64,000 nucleotides of DNA. Origin: Fen-1135 sp963705275. Its GTDB lineage: Bacteria > Desulfobacterota > Syntrophia > Syntrophales > UBA2185. The DNA is taken from contig OY970063.1 of assembly GCA_963705275.1 (NCBI GenBank), positions 2,860,988-2,924,987 of the forward strand, in the 5' to 3' direction. Made by a program: the position numbers and the translations under genes. Below are positions 17,676 through 26,892 of the stretch, piece after piece (position 1 is the stretch's first letter; every line of letters begins with the position of its first letter). Below the pieces are notes generated by a model. It worked only from the letters and a program-made list of their open reading frames with translations, had not been told where the DNA came from and did no database searches.

Positions 17676-19625
17676 ATGTGCGGTATTTGCGGCATAATCG
17701 GCCCTGGTGCCGATCCTGCCATTATTCGAAGAATGAACCTGTCCCTTGCGCACCGCGGGCCGGATGGTGAAGGCATCTATCAGGGAGAGGGCGTTTTGCT
17801 TGGGCACCGCCGCCTGTCCATTATTGATCTTGTGACTGGCGCGCAGCCAATGACGAACGAGGATCAGACTGTATGGGTTGTTTTCAATGGAGAAATATAC
17901 AACTTCCAGGGTCTGCGGGGGGAACTTCAGGAACGCGGGCACGTCTTTGCAACCAGCAGTGATACAGAGGTGCTGATTCATGGATACGAGGAGTACGGGC
18001 CGGAATTCTTGATAAGACTGGATGGAATATTCGCCTTTGCACTTTGGGACGTAAGGAAAAAAAGGCTTCTTCTGGTCAGAGATTATTTCGGCATCAAGCC
18101 CTTGCACTATCATTTTGACGGCCGGACCCTGCGCTTTGCCTCCGAAATCAAAGCTATTCTCCAGGATCCCGCTGTTTTGCGGGAACCGGATTTCCAGTCT
18201 ATCCATTATTTCTTTAATCTGCGTTTCATTCCGGGCGAGGGGACCCTCATCAATGGCATCAAGAGGCTTTTGCCTGCCCACTATATGATGTATGAGAATG
18301 GTGCCATTTCGATACGCCGTTATTTCGATCTAAAGAGGATGGCTGATATTCCGGCCGATGAAGAGCAGTGTATAGATGGTATTAGGCATCATCTTCGCGA
18401 AGCGGTACGGAAGCAAAAAATCAGCGATGTGCCTCTTGGGGTGTATCTTTCAGGGGGGCTTGATTCGAGCGCCCTAGTTAGATACATGAGCGAACTTTCC
18501 AGTGAGCCGGTCAGGACCTTCTCTATGGGATTCAATGAACCTACAGATGAGCTGGAAGATGCTCGTATCATAGCAGAGCAGTTCAAGACGGACCATCATG
18601 AAATAAGCGTATCTCCTGATCCTCTCCGTCAATACCCGGAAGTTATCTGGCACGCGGAAGAGCCCAAGGAAAACATCCTGCAGGGGTTTCTTCTATCCAG
18701 ATTTGCCAAGAGTCACGTCAAGGTCTGTCTAAGCGGGCTTGGCGGAGATGAGCTCTTTGCCGGCTATGAGCTTCACAGATATATCTACCCTGCAAGCTTT
18801 CTTTATCCCGCCGTGCCGAGAGCTCTGGACTCATGGTTTTTTCGGCCACTGAGCAGATTTATCTTCTCTGTTGAGAATGCATGGGGATCATTGTCTCTTG
18901 ACGAGTATCGCCGTGGCTTGCAGATGATTCTTTCCCTTGGTGATCCGGCCCGGTACTATCTGATACTGAGAAACGTCTGGGATTACGACGAGCAGGCTTA
19001 TAGGAATGTCTATGGTCCTCTGCTTCTGAGGCAAAACCTCTGTAAAACCCACACACAATTCGACCATTTCTTTTCTTCAAATGATCGAAGCGTTCTGGAC
19101 AAGGTGCTCTGGGCGGAGTTTAACACTAAAATGCAAGAAGATTTCCTGATGAACGAAGATCGCACTTCCATGGCAAACGGTCTTGAGGTCCGCGTTCCCT
19201 TCCTGGACAGAGACCTCGTGCAATATGCCGTGTCGATACCTGCAGAGTTGAAAATGAAAGGAAACCGGCTCAAGGATCTTTTCAGAAAGGCCATGGAAGG
19301 CGTTTTGCCGGAACATACCTTAAGAAAAAAGAAATGGGGCTTTAGCTTCAATCCCTACTATCAGTTCCAGAAGGATTTGAAGACCGTTGCCGAGAGGGTC
19401 TTGACGAGGAAGCGAGTGGAAGAGAGAGGGATACTGAATTACGATTACCTGAAGAAGATAATGGATCATCCGCCCCATCCACGGCTGCGCTGGCACTACT
19501 TCTTCCTCTGGCTGGCGCTGGGCATGGAAATATGGTTTCAGATGTTCATTGAAGGCGACCTCTCCGGGCCTGTCTTTGAATTGGAACACTATATGCAAAA
19601 TGGCGGGCGGGATAATGCTCTATAG
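17676..19625 (+). CDS. asnB: Asparagine synthase (glutamine-hydrolysing), AsnB type
   Basis: 649 residues from the ATG at 17676, 25 bases after the previous stop. This start exposes Cys2 of MCGICGIIG as the N-terminal nucleophile of the glutaminase domain. A longer upstream frame would bury it. LAHRGPDGEG, GEIYNFQ and SDTEVLIHGYEEYG belong to the amidotransferase half. VYLSGGLDSSALV is the PP-loop of the synthetase half, followed by SGLGGDELFAGY and VRVPFLDRDLVQYA. In polysaccharide loci such proteins often amidate a uronic acid instead of aspartate. It is the last gene of the rightward polysaccharide run and converges with the oxidoreductase gene. Confidence 0.9.
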   Translation: MCGICGIIGPGADPAIIRRMNLSLAHRGPDGEGIYQGEGVLLGHRRLSIIDLVTGAQPMTNEDQTVWVVFNGEIYNFQGLRGELQERGHVFATSSDTEVLIHGYEEYGPEFLIRLDGIFAFALWDVRKKRLLLVRDYFGIKPLHYHFDGRTLRFASEIKAILQDPAVLREPDFQSIHYFFNLRFIPGEGTLINGIKRLLPAHYMMYENGAISIRRYFDLKRMADIPADEEQCIDGIRHHLREAVRKQKISDVPLGVYLSGGLDSSALVRYMSELSSEPVRTFSMGFNEPTDELEDARIIAEQFKTDHHEISVSPDPLRQYPEVIWHAEEPKENILQGFLLSRFAKSHVKVCLSGLGGDELFAGYELHRYIYPASFLYPAVPRALDSWFFRPLSRFIFSVENAWGSLSLDEYRRGLQMILSLGDPARYYLILRNVWDYDEQAYRNVYGPLLLRQNLCKTHTQFDHFFSSNDRSVLDKVLWAEFNTKMQEDFLMNEDRTSMANGLEVRVPFLDRDLVQYAVSIPAELKMKGNRLKDLFRKAMEGVLPEHTLRKKKWGFSFNPYYQFQKDLKTVAERVLTRKRVEERGILNYDYLKKIMDHPPHPRLRWHYFFLWLALGMEIWFQMFIEGDLSGPVFELEHYMQNGGRDNAL

Positions 19626-19643
19626 AAATACTTGGGCCGGTTC

Positions 19644-20627
19644 TTACGATGCGAGAATCGCGATGACCTTTTTCGCATGTTCGATGCCGGTGATGCAGGG
19701 GATTCCCTGTTCGATACAATCAATGAAATGATTGATCTCGGCCTTTAAAGGCTCCTGAAAATCTATCTTCGGCAAGAGAACATCTCCGGACCTGTAGTTG
19801 AAAGCGGGAAAATGCTGATCATCATAGTCCATGTCTTTGCCGAGGACAGCCATGCGGTCTATTCCTTTATCATAAATAGCGACTTTGTTGTCGGCAACGT
19901 CGTCGTATACCACCATCTTTTTTGATCCCACAACGGTCATGGAACGGACCTTATTGGGGTCAAGCCAGCTCACATGGATGTTTGCCATGACCCTATCCGG
20001 ATAAAGGATGTTCATAAAGACCACGTCGTCGATCCCTTTCTGTATAAAATCGACGCCGCGCTTTACGACGGAAATAGGCGTGGCATTGTTCAGCCAATAC
20101 TGGATGATACTGATGTCATGGGGTGCGAAGTTCCATAATGCATCGACATCGGTTCGTATGCGCCCGAGGTTCAGCCTGTGGCTGTATATGTAGCGAATAT
20201 TTCCAAGTCCGCCGGAATCGATCAACCCTTTCACGTAGCGGACAGCTGCATTGAAAAGAAAGGTATGCCCTGCCATGGCTACCCGCTTCTTCTTATCTGC
20301 CAGTCTGCCGATTTCTTCGACCTCGGCAACACTTCTTGCCAGCGGCTTCTCCACCAGGACGTGCTTTCCCGCTTCCAGGGCCTTCATGGTAAGCTCAAAG
20401 TGGGAAGCGACGGGTGTGGCAATGATAACGGCGTCTGTCTCCCGGTCTTTTAGAACATCATCTATGCTGTCAGTGACTTTGATTGCAGGATACAGTCTGT
20501 GGACGTAGTCACGCCTTTCGGGGGCGAGATCGACTGCGGCTGTCACATGACATCTCTTGTTTTCCACGAGATTTCTGAGAATGTTCGGTCCCCAGTAACC
20601 AACACCTATTTGGGCGATCTTCGACAT
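19644..20627 (-). CDS. Gfo/Idh/MocA family sugar oxidoreductase
   Basis: 327 residues from the ATG at 20627, preceded by GAGGAGAAAG. The N-terminal Rossmann motif is IGVGYWGPNILRN, and HVLVEKPLARS holds the catalytic Lys of the EKP motif. The C-terminal half has the NAD-dependent sugar dehydrogenase fold with FAPHDISIIQYW. It is clearly a paralogue of the N-terminal part of the fusion protein two genes upstream: both share the segment SHRLNLG followed by APHDIS. It probably oxidises the C3 of a UDP-sugar, as WbpB does. It lies at the end of a leftward group and is the only intact gene after the aminotransferase remnant. Confidence 0.88.
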   Translation of the reverse strand: MSKIAQIGVGYWGPNILRNLVENKRCHVTAAVDLAPERRDYVHRLYPAIKVTDSIDDVLKDRETDAVIIATPVASHFELTMKALEAGKHVLVEKPLARSVAEVEEIGRLADKKKRVAMAGHTFLFNAAVRYVKGLIDSGGLGNIRYIYSHRLNLGRIRTDVDALWNFAPHDISIIQYWLNNATPISVVKRGVDFIQKGIDDVVFMNILYPDRVMANIHVSWLDPNKVRSMTVVGSKKMVVYDDVADNKVAIYDKGIDRMAVLGKDMDYDDQHFPAFNYRSGDVLLPKIDFQEPLKAEINHFIDCIEQGIPCITGIEHAKKVIAILAS

Positions 20628-20641
20628 AAAAATCTTTCTCC

Positions 20642-20878
20642 TCATCCGCCGATAACATTTCTTGCCCGATTGCATACATACTGAATTTGATTTTCAGTGA
20701 TTTCCGGGAACATGGGCAGGCTTAAGATTTCCTTTGAGCTTAGTGTCGCAACAGGGAAATCTTCCGGCCGATGACTTAAATGCCGGCAGGCCATAAGGGC
20801 GGGCAATGCTATAGGATAATGGATGCCCGCTTCAATTCTGCAGTTCTCCAGTTCCTTCATAGATGAAAACCTCTTCAT
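20642..20878 (-). pseudogene. C-terminal remnant of a DegT/DnrJ/EryC1 (WbpE-like) aminotransferase
   Basis: Only 78 codons remain. From residue 18 the sequence matches the last 60 residues of PLP-dependent sugar aminotransferases: AGIHYPIALPALMACRHL, then FPVATLSSKEILSLPMFPE and ITENQIQYV. The first codons (MKRFSS) start at an ATG overlapping the stop of the preceding gene (ATGA), as a normal operon start would. About 300 internal codons with the PLP-binding Lys are therefore missing between a native-looking start and a native C-terminus. This looks like an internal deletion, or a collapse in assembly. The missing step would be the C3 transamination between the WbpB-like oxidation and the WbpD-like acetylation encoded next door. 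Confidence 0.75.
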
Positions 20879-22491
20879 GCGAGCCGCAGGCCCTTTGGAG
20901 ATACTTTATACCTCTTCTTGCACGCGGGGCATTTCAGATTTTTGGGGAGCTTTTCTCCGCATTCGCACATCCATCCGGCTTGTCTTGCCGGGTTCCCCGT
21001 CATGAGCGCATAATCGGGCACATCCTTCGTCACGACGGCGCCGGCGCCCACAAACGCGGATCGACCGACAGTGTGTCCGCACACAATAGTACAGTTGGCG
21101 CCAAGTGTGGCGCCTTTCTTTACCAGCGTGGGTTTCAATTCGCTCATGCGGCTTATATGCGCGCGTGGGTTAAAGACATTCGTAAAGACCATGCTTGGTC
21201 CGCAGAAGACATTGTCCTCAAGGGTAACGCCCTTGTATATGGAAACATTGTTCTGGACTTTGCAGTAGTTTCCTATGACCACATCTTGACCAATGACAAC
21301 GTTCTGCCCAATATTGCAATTGCAGCCGATGGCGGCCCCGGGGAGAACATGGGAAAAATGCCAGACCTTGGTACCTTCTCCGATAGAGACATTATCATCG
21401 ATTATGGCAGTTGGATGAACCTGGTGGTTTCTGTTGGCCCCGGTATAACCGGAAGGCTCAATGTTATTTACTGCCGATGCAGGCTTTATCCGGATCTTCG
21501 TGCCGTAGTCGTTCAAAGACCGCTGGCTGGCATTGAGGATACTGAGGACGCGCAGTCCTTCCCGTCCGTCCGTCAGGGGCGTCTGGCCTGTCGTAATGCA
21601 GTAGAGAAAATGTTCGCATTCCAGCTTCAGGGGCTCCATCTCAGTCACATTGACATATTCCGGAGTGGCCGTAGACGGCACAGGGATATAATTCTGCCAT
21701 TTAATCTCATGCGGATAGATGAGGAGCTTTTCATTCCAGGGTCTCGCGTCATCGAAAACAGCCATTTTCCGCTCGCCCACTACAACAAGCTTCTGTTCCT
21801 TGAACGGATGAAGCCATGATACAAAGATATGGGCCTTCAAGCCGGACGGGAATTCAAGGTGGGTCGTGGTCACGTCGGCAATTTTTCTGTGCAGGTAGTT
21901 GCCGCCCGTTGCCAATACACTTTCCGGCTCTTCTCCAGCCAAGGCGAGAATCATGGATATATCATGGGGTGCAAAAGACCATAGGATGTTCTCCTCCCGC
22001 CTGATCTTTCCAAGATTCAAACGATGGGAATAGATGTAGTTGATTCTGCCGAGCTCCCCTGCCCGAGCAAGTTCTTTTAGTCTGACGAAAGCGGGATGGT
22101 ACTGGAGAAGGTGTCCGACCATAAGTGTGAGCCTCTGATCTGCGGCGAGATTGATCAGCTCGACTGCCTGGTTCTCCGAGAGGACGAGGGGCTTTTCAAC
22201 ATAGACATGCTTTCCCGCGAGGAGTGCTTCCCTTGCCAGAGTGAAATGCGTTTCTGCCGGTGTGGCAATGGCTACTCCTGCGATATCGGCTCTGCCAAGG
22301 ACATCATTCAGAGCCAGACATGTCTCGATTTGAGGATGCCGTTTCCCGAACTGGGCGAGAAGCGCTTCGCTCTTGTCACAGATCAGCTTGAGCGCACCGA
22401 GGTCCGCATAATTTCTGACAAGATTCTTGCCCCAGTAACCTGTGCCTATGACTGCGACATTTGGAAGAGCTGTATCTTTACGATTCTTCAT
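20875..22491 (-). CDS. Fused Gfo/Idh/MocA oxidoreductase and hexapeptide-repeat acetyltransferase (WbpB-WbpD-like)
   Basis: 538 residues from the ATG at 22491. Residues about 10-330 form an NAD-dependent sugar dehydrogenase (VIGTGYWGKNLVRN, HVYVEKPL). Residues about 355-505 form a left-handed beta-helix acyltransferase with IDDNVSIGEGTKVWHFSHV, then IGQNVVIGQDVVIGN and GAVVTKDVPDYALMTGNPA. The last 35 residues carry CECGEKLPKNLKCPACKK, a zinc ribbon. In the UDP-2,3-diacetamido-uronic acid pathway these two steps are separate proteins (WbpB and WbpD) with the aminotransferase WbpE acting between them. Here they are one chain and the aminotransferase gene is a remnant. The start is four bases after the GT2 stop. 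Confidence 0.87.
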   Translation of the reverse strand: MKNRKDTALPNVAVIGTGYWGKNLVRNYADLGALKLICDKSEALLAQFGKRHPQIETCLALNDVLGRADIAGVAIATPAETHFTLAREALLAGKHVYVEKPLVLSENQAVELINLAADQRLTLMVGHLLQYHPAFVRLKELARAGELGRINYIYSHRLNLGKIRREENILWSFAPHDISMILALAGEEPESVLATGGNYLHRKIADVTTTHLEFPSGLKAHIFVSWLHPFKEQKLVVVGERKMAVFDDARPWNEKLLIYPHEIKWQNYIPVPSTATPEYVNVTEMEPLKLECEHFLYCITTGQTPLTDGREGLRVLSILNASQRSLNDYGTKIRIKPASAVNNIEPSGYTGANRNHQVHPTAIIDDNVSIGEGTKVWHFSHVLPGAAIGCNCNIGQNVVIGQDVVIGNYCKVQNNVSIYKGVTLEDNVFCGPSMVFTNVFNPRAHISRMSELKPTLVKKGATLGANCTIVCGHTVGRSAFVGAGAVVTKDVPDYALMTGNPARQAGWMCECGEKLPKNLKCPACKKRYKVSPKGLRLA

Positions 22492-22495
22492 AGTA

Positions 22496-23593
22496 TCACT
22501 TATACAACCTTTCATTGTCTTGAATGTCCATCCACATGGCAAATAGGAGCGACTGAAAAGAGCTGATAAAAAGAAAAGCAAAAGCCAGCATCGTTAGGGG
22601 AGAGACATTTTCTCCTGTAAATAGAATGATAGTAGCGATTTTTATTGCGTAAGGAATTGCGATGATGCCGAGCAAAAAGGAAAAATGATACAATAAAAAA
22701 AGGGGATGAAAATCTTTTAAAAGGTACTTGATCCAAAGCCGTTTGAAAAATGATTTAAGCAAGAGCCAGGAGATCTTCGGAATGACTCTGGAGACCTTCA
22801 TCTTTGACTGTTCGCCGATGTTATAGACTGGTTTGATGCCAACCTCCTTAGCTGTACAGTGAGCGATATTCAGTTTAACCAGGAGGTCATTTGGCACGCC
22901 ATAATTACGATAGATATCGTGAATCCTTATGGCCTGTAATGCACTCAGTGAAATGGCAGTATATCCGCATTGGGTGTCTGAGATATGCCAGTATCCTGAG
23001 GCTATTTTTGTCAGTATCGAAAGAACGGCATTTCCGATATATCTTGTCTTGGGTACGACCAGCCATGCACTCCGATGGATGAGGCGATTCCCTTTTACGT
23101 AATCGATGCCTTCCTCAATCACAGGGCGACAGATAGTCTCCAGTTCGGCGGGATCCATTTGTCCATCACCGGCCATTACGGCAGTGCACTGAATTTGATG
23201 ATCAAGACACCACTTGTATCCTCTTGCGATGGCCGCCCCCACACCGCCGTTTGTCAAATTGTTTATAAGTATGACTCTGTCAGATGCAGGTTTGCTGTTT
23301 GCTACTTCTGAAGGGATATAATACTCAATCTCTTTTTCCGTCATTTCATGAAGGACGATTTCCGCCTGATTATATTTGGTATATGCGGGTCTATCTCTCT
23401 TGAACACCGTTTCGACGGCAGATTTTTGTCTTGTTATGTAATCAGAAACAAGGTCGGCAGTCTTGTCTGTGGAACAATCATTGACTACGATAACGCGATC
23501 TACGAATTCCGGCACGGTTGATATTACGTGAATTATCTGTTTCTCTTCGTTATAGGCCGGGATGACAACGGCAACGGTTTTGTTGTTCAGCAT
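22496..23593 (-). CDS. Family 2 glycosyltransferase, dolichol-phosphate-sugar synthase type
   Basis: 365 residues. The GT-A domain has VVIPAYNEEKQI, VNDCSTDKT and VMAGDGQMDP, in which the Asp pair binds the metal-sugar donor. Two hydrophobic helices near the C-terminus (about residues 295-355) anchor it to the membrane. An extra segment of about 45 residues (near 55-100, with ERD-like charged residues and YIPSEV) is inserted between strands, unlike compact members of the family. It opens the leftward operon. The 427 bases upstream should hold its promoter. It probably transfers a sugar to undecaprenyl phosphate. Confidence 0.85.
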   Translation of the reverse strand: MLNNKTVAVVIPAYNEEKQIIHVISTVPEFVDRVIVVNDCSTDKTADLVSDYITRQKSAVETVFKRDRPAYTKYNQAEIVLHEMTEKEIEYYIPSEVANSKPASDRVILINNLTNGGVGAAIARGYKWCLDHQIQCTAVMAGDGQMDPAELETICRPVIEEGIDYVKGNRLIHRSAWLVVPKTRYIGNAVLSILTKIASGYWHISDTQCGYTAISLSALQAIRIHDIYRNYGVPNDLLVKLNIAHCTAKEVGIKPVYNIGEQSKMKVSRVIPKISWLLLKSFFKRLWIKYLLKDFHPLFLLYHFSFLLGIIAIPYAIKIATIILFTGENVSPLTMLAFAFLFISSFQSLLFAMWMDIQDNERLYK

Positions 23594-24020
23594 AGATCAG
23601 CCATCCTCGCAAGAGTTTTTAAGGAATGAATCTGTTATACAAGAATGTTAAATTCAATTGCACGGATTATGTAGCATATCCAATCCATGATTTACAATCT
23701 AAATTCATGATATGTAATCGTTAAATATTTTTTTATTTGTCCGTTTTCTGTTACGGGTCACGCATTCAGGATGCAAAAACCCTCGCCATCATATCCGTAA
23801 TCTAGTATACGTGAACAAGAATAATTGCCGGGCGCATCCTCGATATGGCAGGGCGTCATGAAAGTACGAGAATTGGCTAAGGGGTTCGGCTCGCATGCAG
23901 GGATGGGACTGCATGCCTCCTCACGCATCCATCGATGAAGGCAAAGATAAATGCGGATTATTGGGGGTTTCTCCACAATGAGACGAAATAAAGAACGGAA
24001 AGGGCCGCAGCGGAATAATA
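23594..24020. other. Divergent intergenic region between GT2 and TPR protein genes
   Basis: This 427-base gap separates the leftward GT2 operon from the rightward TPR gene, so it must carry promoters for both. It is AT-rich in its left half. I see no convincing -35/-10 pair, no GG-N10-GC site, and no reading frame with protein-like content. A small inverted match around GCATGCAGGGATGGGACTGC near 23893-23912 is weak. Confidence 0.5.
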
Positions 24021-25844
24021 ATGCCATTACACTCCGAAATGCATAGTACTGATGACTTTAGAAAATATCGTGATTTGTTGATATGCATTATCATTTCAGC
24101 GGCCATTCTTGTCGTATACTGGCAAGTGCAGCATTATGACCTGATTCCTCTTGACGACATTGACTATATAACGGGAAACCCTTATGTCAAGGCTGGATTG
24201 ACCCGGGATAGTATTGTATGGGCAATCGCGGATACACATACGGGCTACTGGCATCCCTTAACATGGGTTTCCCACATGTTGGATTATCAGTTGTTCAAAT
24301 CCAGGGTGGGCGGACATCATTGGACGAATGTGATCTTTCATATCCTGAATTCAATACTGTTATATGCCGTGCTGAAGCGGATGAGCGGCAGTGCATGGAA
24401 GAGCGCGTTCGTGGCAGGTCTCTTTGCTGTTCATCCCCTGAATGTGGAATCTGTTGCGTGGGTTTCAGAACGGAAGAACGTATTATGTACTTTCTTCTGG
24501 TTCATGGGGATGTGGTCGTATGCTCATTATGTGGAGCGTCCGACGCCATACAGGTATTGTCTCATCCTTATGGCATTTTCCTTAGGATTAATGTCCAAAC
24601 CAATGATTGTCACATTCCCCTTCACCTTATTGCTGTTAGATTACTGGCCCATGGGTCGCCTCAATTCGTGGAAGACGCTCCATCGTCTCGTATCTGAAAA
24701 GATACCGCTTTTCATTCTGGCAGCCATTGTCGGTATTGTAACATTCCTCTCCAGTCTTCATGGGGATGTTACAATTGCCCTCGATAAATTACCTATATCC
24801 GACCGCCTGGCCAATGCCGGAGTTTCCTATGTAAAATATTTGGAGAAAATGTTCTGGCCCCAGAACCTAGCAGTTTTTTATCCCTACTCAAGGGAATTTA
24901 GTTCATTTCAAATAAGTGCAGATTTCCTGTTACTTTCAGTCATATCCTGCCTTGCGATCTTTCTTGCGCATAAATACCGGTATGCACTTACAGGATGGCT
25001 GTGGTATCTGGGAACCCTCGTGCCCGTCATCGGACTAATACAGGTGGGCAAGCAGGCCATGGCCGACCGTTACGCCTATATTCCCGTGATTGGTCTTTTT
25101 ATCATCATTGCCTGGGGCATCCCCGATCTCCTGGGAGGATGGCCGCGGCGGAAGATTATCTTCGTCGTATCCTCGATTGCCGTCATGTCGAGTTTAATGA
25201 TTTGCACGCTTCTGCAGGTCCGCTACTGGCAGAACGGTGTAATGCTCTTCGAACATGCACTGCGGGTGACCGATATGAACTCCCGTGTCCATCATAATCT
25301 CGGCGTCGCCTTAACTAACATGGGGAAATATAATGAGGCCGTCTATCATTTCGCATATGCTATAAGATTGGAACCCGAATATGCGGGGCCATACGGCTAT
25401 ATGGGCATTGCACTGTCGATGCAGGGGAAGATAGACGAAGCGACGGCTTATTATCGGGAAGCATTGAGAATAAAATCAGATGATGAAATAACGCATAACA
25501 ATCTTGGCGTGGCTTTATCCGGGAAAGGGAAGTTTGATGAGGCAATTGTACATTTTCAGCAGGCCTTGAGAATTAGGCCAGACTATCCTCGCGCCAATCT
25601 AAATATGGCTGGCGCTTTGGCAGCACAGGGGAAGATGGAAGAAGCCATCGGCTATTATGAAAAGGCACTGAAACTCGACGGAGAGAATGCCGTTATTCAT
25701 AACCACCTGGGCTTGGCACTGGCAGATATCGGGAGGGATCAGGAGGCAAGCAGACATTTTCAAGAGGCCCTGAAAATCGATCCCCATTATCAGGATGCGC
25801 TTAATAATCTCCGGTCTGTTGAAAGGAAAGCAATTAATCGCTGA
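24021..25844 (+). CDS. GT-C-like membrane protein with C-terminal TPR repeats (TMTC type), third paralogue
   Basis: 607 residues. About ten membrane helices are followed by five or six TPR units (about residues 405-600), in phrases such as HHNLGVALTNMGKYNEAV, IALSMQGKIDEATAYYREA and FQEALKIDPHYQDAL. The first loop has LIPLDDIDYITGNPYV, with the acidic pair expected of GT-C transferases. Later VHPLNVESVAWVSERKN and DRYAYIPVIGLF match TMTC/DUF1736 proteins. It is only distantly related to the two copies beside pilA and takes no part in their repeat. O-glycosylation of exported protein from a lipid-linked sugar is the likely role. It is followed by a GT2 that could make that donor. Confidence 0.78.
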   Translation: MPLHSEMHSTDDFRKYRDLLICIIISAAILVVYWQVQHYDLIPLDDIDYITGNPYVKAGLTRDSIVWAIADTHTGYWHPLTWVSHMLDYQLFKSRVGGHHWTNVIFHILNSILLYAVLKRMSGSAWKSAFVAGLFAVHPLNVESVAWVSERKNVLCTFFWFMGMWSYAHYVERPTPYRYCLILMAFSLGLMSKPMIVTFPFTLLLLDYWPMGRLNSWKTLHRLVSEKIPLFILAAIVGIVTFLSSLHGDVTIALDKLPISDRLANAGVSYVKYLEKMFWPQNLAVFYPYSREFSSFQISADFLLLSVISCLAIFLAHKYRYALTGWLWYLGTLVPVIGLIQVGKQAMADRYAYIPVIGLFIIIAWGIPDLLGGWPRRKIIFVVSSIAVMSSLMICTLLQVRYWQNGVMLFEHALRVTDMNSRVHHNLGVALTNMGKYNEAVYHFAYAIRLEPEYAGPYGYMGIALSMQGKIDEATAYYREALRIKSDDEITHNNLGVALSGKGKFDEAIVHFQQALRIRPDYPRANLNMAGALAAQGKMEEAIGYYEKALKLDGENAVIHNHLGLALADIGRDQEASRHFQEALKIDPHYQDALNNLRSVERKAINR

Positions 25845-25864
25845 TGTAAGGTATGATAATTTCC

Positions 25865-25880
25865 CGCGGTTACCACCGCG
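25865..25880. other. Short hairpin after the TPR gene
   Basis: CGCGGT and ACCGCG pair across the loop TACC, 20 bases after the stop. No T-run follows, so it is not a typical intrinsic terminator. It may be an mRNA end stabiliser or chance. Confidence 0.4.
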
Positions 25881-25960
25881 TTACGCATCGGAAGATTTGG
25901 GGAGATGAAAGACTAACAGTGAAGTATAATAGGAGTTAAGATTAGAGGTGTAATAATTTA

Positions 25961-26710
25961 ATGCTTAAAGAAAAAAAGGTGATAGTCGTCATGCCCGCAT
26001 ATAATGCGGCACAGACCCTCCAAAAAACTTATGAAGAAGTTATGGCCCAGGGAATCGTGGATATGATTATACTTGTCGATGATGCAAGCCAGGACGATAC
26101 CGCCGAAATCGCGAAGACCCTCCCGAATGTGGAGGTATGCATTCATGATCGCAACCGGGGTTACGGCGCAAATCAGAAGACATGTTATAGGCTGGCGCTC
26201 GAACGGGGAGGCGATATTATCATAATGGTTCATCCTGATTATCAATATACGCCGATGCTAATTCCGGCTCTGGCAGCTCTGATCGGGAATGGTCTGTACT
26301 CCTGTGTCTTGGGTTCGAGGATACTTGGAGGTTACGCCTTAAAGGGCGGAATGCCACCCTGGAAATATGCTGCGAATCGGTTTTTGACGCTTGCGGAAAA
26401 CATTCTTATGGGTGCAAAGCTTTCTGAATACCATACGGGTTATCGAGCCTTTTCGCGGCAATTGTTGGAGGAGTTGCCGATAGATGCAAATTCCGATGAT
26501 TTTGTGTTTGACAATCAGATGTTGGCTCAGATCATTTGGTTTGGACATACCATAGCGGAAGTCAGCTGCCCGACAAAGTACTTCCCGGAAGCTTCGTCAA
26601 TAAATTTCAGTCGGAGTGTGAAATACGGTCTTGAATGTCTCCTAACGGCTTTAACATTCCGTATGGCAAAGATCGGGATAACCACATCAAAATTGTTTCC
26701 CGGGAAGTAA
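25961..26710 (+). CDS. Family 2 glycosyltransferase, polyprenyl-phosphate mannosyl/glucosyltransferase type
   Basis: 249 residues with a single GT-A domain: VVMPAYNAAQTL, ILVDDASQDDT and DIIIMVHPDYQYTP. The usual DxD is here HPDYQ, as in several bacterial DPM1-like proteins. LGSRILGG and AEYHTGYRAFSR-like motifs (SEYHTGYRAF) place it with undecaprenyl-phosphate sugar transferases that lack membrane helices. It follows the TMTC-type gene by 116 bases on the same strand and could supply the lipid-linked sugar used by that GT-C-like protein. This coupling is inferred. Confidence 0.82.
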   Translation: MLKEKKVIVVMPAYNAAQTLQKTYEEVMAQGIVDMIILVDDASQDDTAEIAKTLPNVEVCIHDRNRGYGANQKTCYRLALERGGDIIIMVHPDYQYTPMLIPALAALIGNGLYSCVLGSRILGGYALKGGMPPWKYAANRFLTLAENILMGAKLSEYHTGYRAFSRQLLEELPIDANSDDFVFDNQMLAQIIWFGHTIAEVSCPTKYFPEASSINFSRSVKYGLECLLTALTFRMAKIGITTSKLFPGK

Positions 26711-26892
26711 TGAATTTATCTCGAGACAATCCTACCCAATTTTTCCTTCATATTCTTATCTTCCTTATAATGGCTGTCCGGACGGCCGGGCTGGTATGAC
26801 TCGATGCGAGCATCGTGCCTCGCCTTTTATCGATGGCACTCTCAGTCAAATCTATTTATGAAATAACGGCATAAAGATTTCCGCAAGCGGGA

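Noticed and set aside
20863..21819. 318-codon plus-strand frame
   Set aside because: Antisense to the fused oxidoreductase-acetyltransferase.
26802..26815. CGATGC-GA-GCATCG palindrome after the GT2 gene
   Set aside because: Two-base loop, no T-run, and far from the regulator's promoter.
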